Source: Ulva prolifera
Taxonomy: Eukaryota > Chlorophyta > Ulvophyceae > Ulvales > Ulvaceae
Reading direction: 5' to 3'
DNA: 64,000 nucleotides
Assembly (NCBI GenBank): GCA_023078555.1
Contig: CM041203.1
Location: 1,937,481-2,001,480, forward strand
In this document: one piece after another, positions 11,909-22,005 of the stretch
Numbering within the stretch: the first letter of the stretch is position 1
Layout of the letters: the number at the start of each line of letters is the position of its first letter
The notes under the pieces: model-generated
What the model was told of the DNA's origin: nothing
The model's database searches: none
Seen by the model: the letters and a program-made list of their open reading frames with translations, nothing else
Made by a program: the position numbers and the translations under genes

Positions 11909-13801
11909 ATGTCTGACAATACTTCTTCTGGAAGTAGTAGTGCTCGTGTTCGTGCTGATGATGATCTACAGCTGCAACTGAAACATCTTGCCCCTCTGAA
12001 GAATTCCCGACGTTGCACTTCACGTGCCGCGCCTGCTGCTCCTGGAGACGCATTGAAGCACATTTTGGATTCAGTACCATTCACACCTTCTCAAGGTGTC
12101 CGAACGCCTTCTCCTCGACATTCACATGTGCGCGACTTTTGGCGTGGAGCCTGTTGACAAAGCTTTGAGTCATACCAGGCCGAGAAAAACATGAAACACT
12201 TTCCACTGCAAACGCAAAATGCTTCAATATACCTGTGGTACCGAACGCTAGCGGACTGGAGGTGTTGCCATTGTTACGCTTTCACATGTATGCAGGATCA
12301 ACGGCTCACTCGACCACAAGCAAATCCAGTATTCCAGTTCGATGATATTGCATCACCACCTCCATTCAGCCATGAACTTGCAGCGGGGCAAGCAGCATCC
12401 TGGTCAAGCGGCCACGTCTTGCCGGACAATGGGGGAACAGGGTGGTTTCCGCCCTCCCCGGCTCGGCCGACTGACGCCCAGCTATACGGCTCTCATCATA
12501 TCAATAGCCCACGATCTCGCTCCCAAGCATCCACGTCGTCGGGATCGCCCCGGGCGATGCAGGCAGAAACGATCGTTCCCATTGCTGTAGCAGGAATCCA
12601 AGTGCCTGCAAGTAGGCTAGCACCACAGAGACCGCATGGCCAAGATCACGGCCCCATCCGTCCCCTTGTGCATCAGCTGAGTCGCACCACTCTAGCATCG
12701 TCCTTCAGTGCAATTACGCCCATACCGGCATTTGAGGACAAGGCCTCTGGGGTACGGCAAGTGCGCTTTCATCCTGCTTCATCGTGATCAGTTTTTGAGG
12801 CCCTAGCAGAAATACAACAAGAAACAACGTGCCCTCGAGGTTAGGTGTTCATGTGATTAGAATCTTGCAGATATATGCCTCTAGACAGCACTGATCTGTA
12901 TTGTGATTTGTCGCAGGGCCACGGTATGGCTCCTATGGCATCTGATACAGCTGGCCACAGCATCGGTGTTGACCGAGCCTGCCATGTCCTATCTACTGGA
13001 CATCGTGGGACAGCAGCCCATCCCTCCGGGCCAAGCAGATTTCCGCCTGTTGCTCCAGTGACGCTGCCAGCTGATTCTCGATCACCAGGACAGCGCCCAG
13101 ACAACAGATTCACTAGACAGCCTTCACCACGCCGTGGTCTGAAGCTCAGGAGGGATTTATCAGCATGTGGAGACAGTAGTTCTCGCCATGGCACATCCAC
13201 TGCTTCTAGCGGTTCTCATGGAGGCTTACCAGATGACACAACATCGGTAATTTCTGGACCTACTGCAAAGCAGGTGATCCCTTATGCAACGCATGTTACT
13301 GTGACTGTTGTTGCAACCATGCACCTGTGTACGAATCGGTACATCTCCAATTGCTACATTGCGTTGAATCATTCCCCTGCTCAGTAGTCTACACTGCCAT
13401 TTTTCAAGTATGTCTGCCAGCAAGCCCACATTGTGCAGGCTGGTATACACAACAGCAGAAGGGAATTAGACACGGGGTCGACAACTACAGAATCTCCCAA
13501 CCCAGGCAGTCCGACGCAGCAAGTGAAGAGCAAAATCGAAGTTAAGCTATCAAGTGATGGTCAGCTGATATTCAATGCACGGCAGCGACGCACACTCCGG
13601 CGAGCCCTTCAACGCCAGCGGAAACAAGACGTCCCGGACGGCAAAGATTTTGTTCTTGATGCGCCCCTGACGGATACGGAGCGGCGAATTATCGTGGATG
13701 TTGTTCAGATGCACATTGGCCGCCCACTGCCAGAGTGCACAGACATTGATGATCTTCTGAAGGTGTTATTGAGTCTGGGAGTCATTGACACGGAAGACTA
13801 A
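11909..13801 (+). CDS. Unidentified disordered Ser/Pro-rich protein with a conserved-looking C-terminus
   Basis: Probably four exons: about 11909-12095, 12295-12750, 12917-13273 and 13439-13801. The start is the ATG at 11909 (MSDNTSSGSSSARVRADDDL). Most of the protein is rich in Ser, Pro, His, Arg and Gly, with phospho-type motifs such as SPRSRSQAS and RQPSPRRG, typical of intrinsic disorder. The last 100 residues are different: charged and helical, with FNARQRRTLRRALQRQRKQD followed by an ordered segment (TDTERRIIVDVVQMHIGRP) and an acidic end (SLGVIDTED). This could be a nuclear or cytoskeletal regulator, but I recognise no family. Coding is supported by open frames bounded by good GT and AG sites and by coherent composition. 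Confidence 0.55.
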
Positions 13802-14402
13802 CAGCATGAATAGACGGCTCCATTTTATCGGTGCAAGCTGCATGCCTGAATTGCCCTAGCTTCATGAAGAATGGTCGATCATCTGCTTTGAAATATGAGC
13901 AGGAGATCTTCCATGGAGATAAACTGCAGTGGGCAAGACTGCTTGAGTGTAAAATCTTTGCGTCCTGAGCGAGACAATGAGCCTGCACAATCGTTCCCTG
14001 TGGCGTACACAGCAGTGCACAGTGGAGTCAGCAAAATACTTGCAGCATGCTAGTTGCGTGCATTGTGCGCACAAATTTGCACAATGTTTTTCTGCTTTCC
14101 ACAACGTGTCAAACGTGTCGGATGTGATGCGCCAGCTATTCGCACCTGGATCCCGTTGTGCGTCCTGTATAGCTGCATTTGCGCCCTAGCCACAATCCAT
14201 GCTGGCAACACATCGCTGCACAAGGGAACTGATGTGAGTCCGTGGATATTCTGCCACGTGAAGGCTCTGGCGGTGCATACTGACGCACTTTCGCGACGAC
14301 GCTGAAATTCTATTTCGTGCTCGCCGATTTCATAATTCGGCAAGGATACTGTTGGTGATCCCCAAGCGATAGACTTGGAATTGAGCACAGTCTATGGCCT
14401 AG
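13802..14402. other. Gene-poor spacer before Ycf66
   Basis: About 600 bp between the stop of the Ser/Pro-rich protein and the start of Ycf66. Nothing is supported; it should hold the 3' UTR of the first and the promoter of the second. Confidence 0.5.
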
Positions 14403-15383
14403 ATGCAAGTGTGTTTGTGCAAGGACCAAGGGCTTTCGCTTGTGCGGCCTCTGTGTCGTTCGGTTTCTTCTGCACGCGTCGGGTCGCGAAGATGTCCCAC
14501 CCAGTCTTACATCCGTCAAAACTTTACAGTATGCAAATCTTCAAGCGGAGGCGGGGCGTTTTGTGATCTTGCTCTGATCAATGTAGACTACATCAGCCCA
14601 TCCCTTTGGCTCGGCGTGGTGCTGGGGATCACCGGGATGATATTGTACAGCCTAAAATTCAGAGATGCTAAAGGGACCACAGAAGCGGACATTGTGGCTG
14701 CATCATTGTTTGTCATGTGCGGGGGGATCCTGACGCTTCAGGGCTGGCGCTTGGATCCAATCCTCATGCTGTCTGAATTTGTGTTGGGTGGGGTCGGCAT
14801 ATTTTACATGGTTCAGACTGTTAACTTGAGGAAGCAACTCGAGGTGTGCACATGCCGTCCGGCCTCGATCATGTCTGGCTGTCTAGCACATCTCGCATGC
14901 TTACGCACATTACATGGAGATGTGCAGAAGAAGCCTGTACAGCATGCTTTTGTGTAGATGCTTGAAGAATCAGAGCAGGAACCTAAGCGCACAAGGCGAT
15001 GGTCACTGCCCAGACAAAGAGCATACGGAGGCTCAAGTGAATACGACCGGCTCCCCGAAGGTGTGCTTCAATTTTTGAACAACTACATTGTGGGGTTTGC
15101 TACCTTGCTGTCTAGATGAATCAGGTGACATGTAGGCTCATACCGTGAGTATAGCGATACATTCCAGCCACGATTGCGGGCCAAGGGTTATGACTCCGCA
15201 GACTACGGTCCATCAACTGATTCCGCTTGGCCGAGGACACCAGGCCGAGATAGCGTGAGATCAGCCCCTACTGCACCTCGCGAGGAGATGTGGGTGGATG
15301 AGCAAGATACACCATATGGGGTGGACACAACATCACCAAAGGGGCGAGTTTCTCCTGAGTTCTGGGATCGGAGAATTCCATAA
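14403..15383 (+). CDS. ycf66: Ycf66 family protein, nuclear-encoded, plastid-targeted
   Basis: Three exons in phase: 14403-14843, 14958-15060 and 15136-15383, giving 263 aa. The first 55 residues are basic and Ser/Cys-rich (LVRPLCRSVSSARVGSRRCP), consistent with a transit peptide. The core starts at INVDYISPSLWLGVVLGITG. It has three hydrophobic segments, with CGGILTLQGWRLDPILMLSE in the middle and IFYMVQTVNLR at the end. The GGIL-QGWRLDPIL signature is characteristic of Ycf66, a small membrane protein encoded in the chloroplast genome of some plants and algae and in cyanobacteria. The C-terminal 115 residues are hydrophilic, rich in Arg, Ser, Asp and Pro (REYSDTFQPRLRAKGYDSAD). The spliceosomal introns and transit-like leader point to a nuclear gene. 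Its biochemical role is unknown. Confidence 0.88.
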
Positions 15384-15600
15384 GCTCTGTCTGCGGGGCT
15401 GTATGTTTCGGTACTGGGACAACCTATGGCGTGAACAAAAAACTGACACCAAGTCGCAGCAGTGCCTGTGGCAGTGACTGTTGCAGGATGAAATGCAGTG
15501 GGCCGGATGACACGTGCTGGGTTCTTCAAGTGGGTTGTATAGCACAACGTCCAGTTGTTGTCAGGTTCTGTTTCCCAATGAACCATTGCAGGGGATCGAA

Positions 15601-15605
15601 TTACA
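15601..15605 (-). promoter_or_regulatory. TGTAA poly(A) signal for the minus-strand coiled-coil gene
   Basis: TGTAA on the minus strand, 48 nt past the stop at 15653. This pentamer is the usual chlorophyte polyadenylation signal. Confidence 0.55.
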
Positions 15606-15652
15606 ATGTCGTCCCTGTGCTTTGACTGACCTCATGGAACACAGCTGAAGCA

Positions 15653-17365
15653 TCACGCCTTCCTTTTTGAACTATCCTTTTGCCCCTGGTCCCACAGTGC
15701 GCTCTCTGCATTCTCTAGACGCTCTTCCAATGTCTGCATGTGTTGCCTCAGTTCGTCCACTTCTTTGGTCTTTGCCTTGACCAGCTGGTGCAACCTGCTG
15801 CATGCATCATCCATCACTGCCTCTTTGCGCTTCAATGCCAAAGCCATAGCCTTGAAACCGTCAGTCTGTGTCTTCACATGCTCGAGCACGCGGCCCAAAA
15901 GCACATTTGTGCTGGTCCATATGTCTGCCATGAATTGTCCGCGATCATTGCAACCCAGAGCAACCTAAACCGGTCATACTTTGAGTGCATGCTCTCGAGA
16001 GATCAATGCGGCAGAACAAGTCGATGTGCACCTGACATGTCAATTCCTGGAATGCAGCGTTGTACACATCGACCACCTGTTCAGCGTACTTCACAAGCGA
16101 GGGCTGGCCCAATTCTTGACCTCCACATCGATGCTTCAATCGCTGCAATCGTGTGTGCACCCAGTTTCGCAGCTCCCACACATCGAACCTCCCACTCGGT
16201 CTTGAATCCAACAAGCATGACATTGACCACTTCTGCATGTCACACAGATTGGTGCATGTGCGTATGTACCTACAAAGGACAGAGGCCAGGCATGCTACCG
16301 GTTCTCGGAATCCATTCTTAAGCCCATTCACTCATTCATGGCACCAGGCCGAGCGCGTACCACAGCCCTTCCGGTAATGCAAGCCAAAGATTGAAGCCCC
16401 GCACAGAGCACATAAGCATTCCCTTTGCACAACGCCGCACTCAACCGGCGGAAAGCATTCGTCACAAACACACCATGGTCCGCCATACCGAGACGCAACC
16501 TCCGCCAGCAAATTCAAATTATCCATAGCAGGCTGTCCCAACCGACCATACATCTCATACGACAACGTATAATTACAAAGCAATATCCATCTGGACATTG
16601 ACACCTCCGAAATCCGGGACCGAAACAGGCATCCAAGCTACATGCCGCCGCAGACTCTGACTTGCGCCCCAGAACGCATTAAGACGAGCCAATTCTGCAA
16701 GAGGGGGCAGGCGAATTACAACACCCGCCACCCCAGCATTACCACCAACACCATCCACAACAAGCATGACTGCTACATCAATCCACGAAACACCAGAGGC
16801 ACTGGCACAAGGACCAGGCCGTGAAAGCAACTGCCGCGCCAAATCCGCAACGGCGGAAACATGCTGGGCACGGTGTGCCGCCGGGACAGGTGGCAGAAGT
16901 AACCTGATGGGGTGCATGTGCACGTGTGATGTATGTCGTGAAGACATCAGCAGCCTGTGAACATTCAAAATGCTGTTCACTACGATGCCTACACAAGACA
17001 GAAGGCAGACTAGAACTTGCAGACATAAGAACACGCACAAGATCGGGATCAACGGAGTCAATAAACGGGGCTAGTGGCCCTACTGCGTGTGTTATCACAC
17101 CACGTGCATGCCTTGTCACGCAGTGCATGTGATGCCATCTCATCTCGTGCTGTAGATTGTGGCACCTGGATCATATTAGTTTTTTAATGTAATGACGCAC
17201 CTTAGCCTGCAATGGGGAGAAGTTGGCGTGACCAGAGTGATCTGGCCAGACACGAGACTTCAAGACAGCAGGAGGGAGCCGCAGCCCAGCTGCCACGGTA
17301 GCGCGTCCTGCACATGTACCCGATAGTCCAGTTGCGGCCTTGTTGTCGCTTTGTTGTCGTTGCAT
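15653..17365 (-). CDS. Unidentified multi-exon protein with C-terminal coiled coil
   Basis: The likely start is at 17365 (MQRQQSDNKAATGLSGTCAG), with a donor after ...FSPLQAK near 17203. A middle segment includes GPLAPFIDSVDPDLVRVLMS. Other open segments follow at about 16573-16900 (WIDVAVMLVVDGVGG) and 16332-16604, the latter Cys-rich with CVCDEC and CLCALC. Next comes 15980-16240 (FDVWELRNWVHTRLQRLKH). The last exon, 15653-15919, is a clear coiled coil (LRQHMQTLEERLENAESALW) ending QKDSSKRKA. I could not join the central segments in one frame: two frames are open over the same DNA near 16573-16604, and two more near 16000-16240. The cause may be unrecognised introns, a frameshift or a relic. 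Not recognised. Confidence 0.45.
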
Positions 17366-18003
17366 GTCGATGTGGGCAATCAGTGTCTATGACCAGAAAC
17401 GGGCGAGCGATTTGCAAGTTCATCCATGGATCAGCCGCATTTCGTAACAATATACTGCAGTTCGAGCGAAGGGGTCTGTAATCTGCAAGTCTGTGGACTT
17501 GCGATGTCGCACAGCCGCAGGCAAAGGGGCAAGTATTCCGCAGGCAAGGGTGTGTGTATGCTGATGTGCCTACAACGCGACGGCTCAATCATGCCGTTTA
17601 GAAGTAGCTTTTGTGTGCTGTAACACGAGCGGTGCAGCTGATATGTTTTTCTCAGTCATGCGATGCACCTGGCCAGTCAATTGACTGTGGTCGCGACTGG
17701 TGTACAACGACCTGCTTGTGTGGCCACACGTGGCGTGGTCTAGACTGATGCATGCCAGCATAACAGGGTTCCTGTGCTCGACGACATTCATATGCCACAC
17801 GCGATCGCTTGTACCTCACAATAATGTGCTATGTTTGCATTGTGAAGCTGTCGTAGACGTGCAATTGTTCTTTGTGTGTCACGCGGCTCTCCTGGCGCGC
17901 TGATGTGCGCCGAAGCGAGTGCGCAAACGCTTTCTTTTCAACGAGGAGCTCTTTTGGTTGAGCCGGGATTGTAGCTGTTCCTTACAGTAAACCGTGATCA
18001 ATT
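17366..18003. other. Divergent spacer between coiled-coil gene and STN8
   Basis: About 640 bp between two divergent starts (17365 minus, 18004 plus). No coding segment is supported; presumably it carries both promoters. Confidence 0.5.
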
Positions 18004-19878
18004 ATGCAGTCTACTTTAAATGGGAGTCTGGCAGTGCCAGCAGTATCACGCTGTGTCGTTTGCCGGCCTCGCACACATGTGCACCAGCGCGGGCGCGTTT
18101 GTGCCATGCCAATCGGAGACACCGCCTGTCTTGGCTCCGCCATAAAGTCCGCTGTCTCAGCTCTGCCACCATTCGTGCCTGGAATCGTGGGTACATTGCT
18201 ACTGGATGCTGGGAATCTTCTTGACCTTCAGCCCACATTTGGCGGAATCATAAGGCTAAGCGTATGTCCTGATCACGTTGATTCGGGAATAATGTAATAT
18301 TGTTATGTTTCTCGAGGATGTCATTGGTGGAATCCACAATCGATTGCAGAATCTAAGGGCCCTCCTGTCCTCATGCTGGCCTACTGTGCACAGCTGCTGA
18401 CCGTGCCTGTAGGTGTTCTACTACCTTTTCTTAGCAACACCAGCACCAGTGCCCACAATCTTTGACTACTACATACTGCGACCACTATACGACGTAATTG
18501 GGCCAAGGTTCAAGGCACGTCAGTTTGTTTTGCGGGATAGGCTCGGTGGTGGTAATTTTGGAATTACATATGAGGCAGTTAGAAAACAGGGTGCGACAAC
18601 CAGCGCATACTGATGCGGTACTGGACATGGGCAACCGCTGCATGGTGTGCCTCAGATGTGGGTATGGTCAGCTATCGTGTGCTGCAGGAGAAGACGATGA
18701 AATTTCTCGAGGAGAGTTGTCACCTGATGAAAAGAGACGTAGAGTGGTGCTGAAGCGGGTGAATATTGACCGCATTGGCCTGAGAAAGGACTTTCTTAAA
18801 CGCGGGACCATTGCGAAAGGCGCTGCAGAGTCTGGTGCAGTGGAGGCTTATGCGAATGGCAAACTCGCACGAAATTTGTTTATGTCAAGTGCTGCAGGGT
18901 ATAAGGGTGCATTTGTTTGTGATGAGTCTGTTGGGGGCTTTACTCGAGACACTCAGTGGCTTGTATGGGACTATGAATCAGATTGCACCCTGGGTGATGC
19001 TCTAGATGGGGTTATTGGGACATTTCCAGGAGACGTTGAGGAAATTGTCCTTGGGCGCGCCCTTAACAATGCAAACATTGGGAAGCGGGATGTGGCGGTC
19101 ATTCGGCAGATCATGAAGCGGGTATGCAATAGCTGATGCAGCCTTGCATGTGTGCATGATGGCGTTTGTGGCACTTTGGTCAGACAATGTTCGCGATGCT
19201 GCAGCTCTTGAAGGCTGTGCTTGCGTTACACAAAACTGGAATTGTTCATCGGGACTTGAAGCCCGAAAATGTTCTTATCACTTCGTCTGGTGAGATCAAA
19301 CTGATTGACTTTGGAGCCGCCGTCGATATGAGCACAGGCGTCAACTTCAATCCACAGCAGGGGATGCTCGATCCTCGCTTCTCACCTCCAGAGGAACTGG
19401 TGCTGCCAGAAACATTTCCAAAGGCACCAGGTATGTGCCACAAATCATGGATGCACAGAGTACGAACACTAGCCCTCTGGTTCCACCTGGGCCTGTCCTG
19501 AACTCGTCTTTCTTGTATGCAGTCCCGGTGCTAGCAGCGGCTGGAGCTCCACTGGTATGGCAGGCGGGAAGGCCGGATTTATTTGATTCCTACTCCCTCG
19601 GAATGATGTTTGTGCAAATGATGGTGCCAGAGCTAAGGAGCAAGTCAATGCAAACAACCTTTGCAACCGACATTGGCAAGTATAACTATAGCTTTGAGTA
19701 CTGGCGCCAAAGCAGCCCCATGGCTCAGCGCTGTGACTTGGCCCTGCTGGATAGGCAGGGCGGTGTAGGCAACGATCTTGCAAAGAGGCTCATAAGGTCT
19801 AGAAATTCATTGCAGCGTGGGCGCCTGACCCCAGCAGAAGCTTTGATTCACCCTTTCTTCTGGCTACCTGATCTTTAG
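18004..19878 (+). CDS. STN8: STN8-type thylakoid Ser/Thr protein kinase
   Basis: Five exons in perfect phase: 18004-18261, 18413-18590, 18688-19121, 19184-19430 and 19523-19878, giving 490 aa. The N-terminus is transit-like, followed by hydrophobic stretches ([10 protein letters not shown] and [20 protein letters not shown]) near residues 55-105. The kinase domain has the Gly loop [13 protein letters not shown] near residue 130, the ATP lysine in VVLKRVN, the catalytic loop HRDLKPEN and the DFG triad. The segment [17 protein letters not shown] and a [17 protein letters not shown] helix follow. The N-lobe, including [15 protein letters not shown], and the PPEELVLPE region fit the STN8 (algal STL1) branch better than STN7/Stt7. 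STN8 phosphorylates photosystem II core proteins and aids repair after high light. All catalytic residues are present. The STN7/STN8 assignment is by remembered similarity. Confidence 0.9.
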
Positions 19879-20026
19879 ATGGCCAGCAATGCGAGTTTTG
19901 GCAGATGGATTGATTGTGATGGTAGCTTTGAATGTTTCTTATGGAACATATGCGTGAAAAAGAAATCAGCAGCCATGTCGTTCTGATCCTGAATGCGACA
20001 TATGAAGCACGATTGTTGTTGCATCA

Positions 20027-20031
20027 TGTAA
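20027..20031 (+). promoter_or_regulatory. TGTAA poly(A) signal for STN8
   Basis: TGTAA begins 149 nt past the STN8 stop at 19878, at the expected distance for a chlorophyte polyadenylation signal. Confidence 0.6.
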
Positions 20032-20047
20032 CTCATCTGTTCTAGCG

Positions 20048-21921
20048 TCATAAGTCATAAGTCTTGGTTTTTGTCTGGCACATTTTCCCGATGCTGAGAG
20101 TGCATCTGGCAGTGGGCAACAGGATCATATGTAGCAAGCGTGCCAGCCAAGCAACTCTGGACTGGCTGATACCATCTGGCTTTGTCTGAAGACATCTTAT
20201 GATATCAGTGCTGCCTTGCAGAATCTCAGGTGCAGTTGTTCGCAGCATGTGCAGCTCTGATGCCAGGCTTTGCATCTGGAATAAGGACGCAAACCATGCA
20301 CGTGCCCACACTGCATCCGACACTAAAACAGATACTGTCCTCTTGTCATCTGTAGGCACGACAGCGTGGCCTCCCTCACTCATCGCTGGGCCTTCAGTGA
20401 CCATCATGTCCAAGGCCTCCGCCGGAAGCCATATCACGCCTGGAACACAACTTGAATAAGGAAATGATAAATCTTCACGCAGGGCGAGCAACAAACAAAC
20501 GATCACTACCTGGCAGGATGTCAGTACACCGCTGGGCGGTGGTTTCCGCGTGAGATCGGGAGGCATGCTTGTGTTTCATGTGCCGGAACACAGCAGTCTG
20601 ACCAAATCCAGGCACAACTGATGACAACACTGTGGCATGCGCATGCTTGCAGCCTTCTTCACTTGATGCCTGCGTGCTTGCCTTGCCATCAGCTCCATGC
20701 ACCCCCATGCAGCGCAACGCTCTGGAGCGCCACATCTGTACATCAGCTTTTGGGACAGCCCCAGCACTACTGCAGGAACAGATGTTCAGAATTCACCTTC
20801 CAAATGTCATCTTTCGTTGTCTCTGAACACTTGTAAGCGGAAGAAAAGCCACAGGAGTCACACCGGCAAGTCATGGTTCTCTTCTGCAACGACACCAGGT
20901 GTTCCAGGCTGGCTACGGCAGATCTTACATCGATGCCCGGGGACGCTTGAGAACACATGTCTTCTAACTCTGCAGCTTTGCTTCGTATGGCGTACAGAGT
21001 CTCAATGCCAACAAGGAGGTCCACTCTGCTGTCGTCTGTGGGCCTGATTTTGCCCTCGTCCTGTGGATGCTGTACATTGGGTTGATCTTTCATCAAGTCG
21101 GCAACCTTCATGCACCCGCGCTTCAGCAAAGCCTGCTGCCGTTGACATATCTGCTGGTGCATGTCATGAGATTGGGCATCTGCCAATCCCAAATGCTGTG
21201 CAGCCTCCTTCAAGCAGAGTGAATGCTCATGCACAGCATTGCGCAGGCATTTCACTCGCATCTTCCATGATGCGGTGCCTTTTAGCTGATGATCCGCCGC
21301 CTCTGACAGTCCAGCAAGGCACGAAGTGACAGGCTTATGGCACCTTGGCTTGGAACTACTTCTGCATCACCCAATGATTACGATATCCATTTTCAAACTT
21401 GACTTGTATGCCTTGAGGTGAAACATAATGCAACACGTTGTGCTTTGCATTGCCGAGTCTGTTGCAGGAACATACGTCAATCTTGGCTTCACCGCGTGTG
21501 AACTAGGCATGTCATTCTGCAATAGCAATGGCCGTCACCTATATGATGATCACTGATCCATCAGTCAACTTGCTTCCAGACGAATCTGATCGATGGCTGG
21601 TGGCGCACCCGTCCGGCGTCGTCGGGGGGTTCCGAAAGACTGCTGCAAGACTGACTGAGGATGGAGTTCGCGTGGGACACGGCTTCCACGCATCGTTCCA
21701 GCGACGCACACTTTCGAAGCAGAAGAGATTCATGCTGAAATAAACTCTGCAAAAGCTGGACCGGCTGATCGCACTCCATTCGTGCTAGTCTCGGTGGCGC
21801 ACGGCTTGACCTGCGATCGAATCGCAACAACACAGTCCGACTCAAACTGATTCTGTTTGTCCTGCTCCGCACTGAACTTGACCTTCGTTAGTGCTGCCAG
21901 TGTGTGTTGGGTATAGAACAT
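20048..21921 (-). CDS. Unidentified helical protein, multi-exon
   Basis: Minus-strand coding segments run from about 21921 (MFYTQHTLAALTKVKFSAEQ) through 21561-21760 (LLQSLFQHESLLLRKCASLE), 20830-21261 (Cys/Gln-rich helices such as LCLKEAAQHLGLADAQSHDM) and 20470-20640. The last exon, 20048-20440, includes MSEGGHAVVPTDDKRTVSVL and ends at the stop at 20048. The composition is helical, with many Leu, Ala, Gln and Ser and few aromatics, as in microtubule or kinetochore adaptor proteins, but no family is recognised. Exon borders and the start are approximate. The gene is convergent with STN8 and divergent from the kinesin-like gene. Confidence 0.5.
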
Positions 21922-22005
21922 GTTACATGCGGAAGCTCAAGCTTCTGTACGCGCTCGCGCCACGGGCAGCTATTGCCAAGGCTTCGCGCCCACAGCAAAA
22001 TCAAA

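Noticed and set aside
15945..17061. An endogenous viral element
   Set aside because: Open frames in conflicting phases and Cys pairs raised the idea, but no capsid, polymerase or other viral motif can be recognised.
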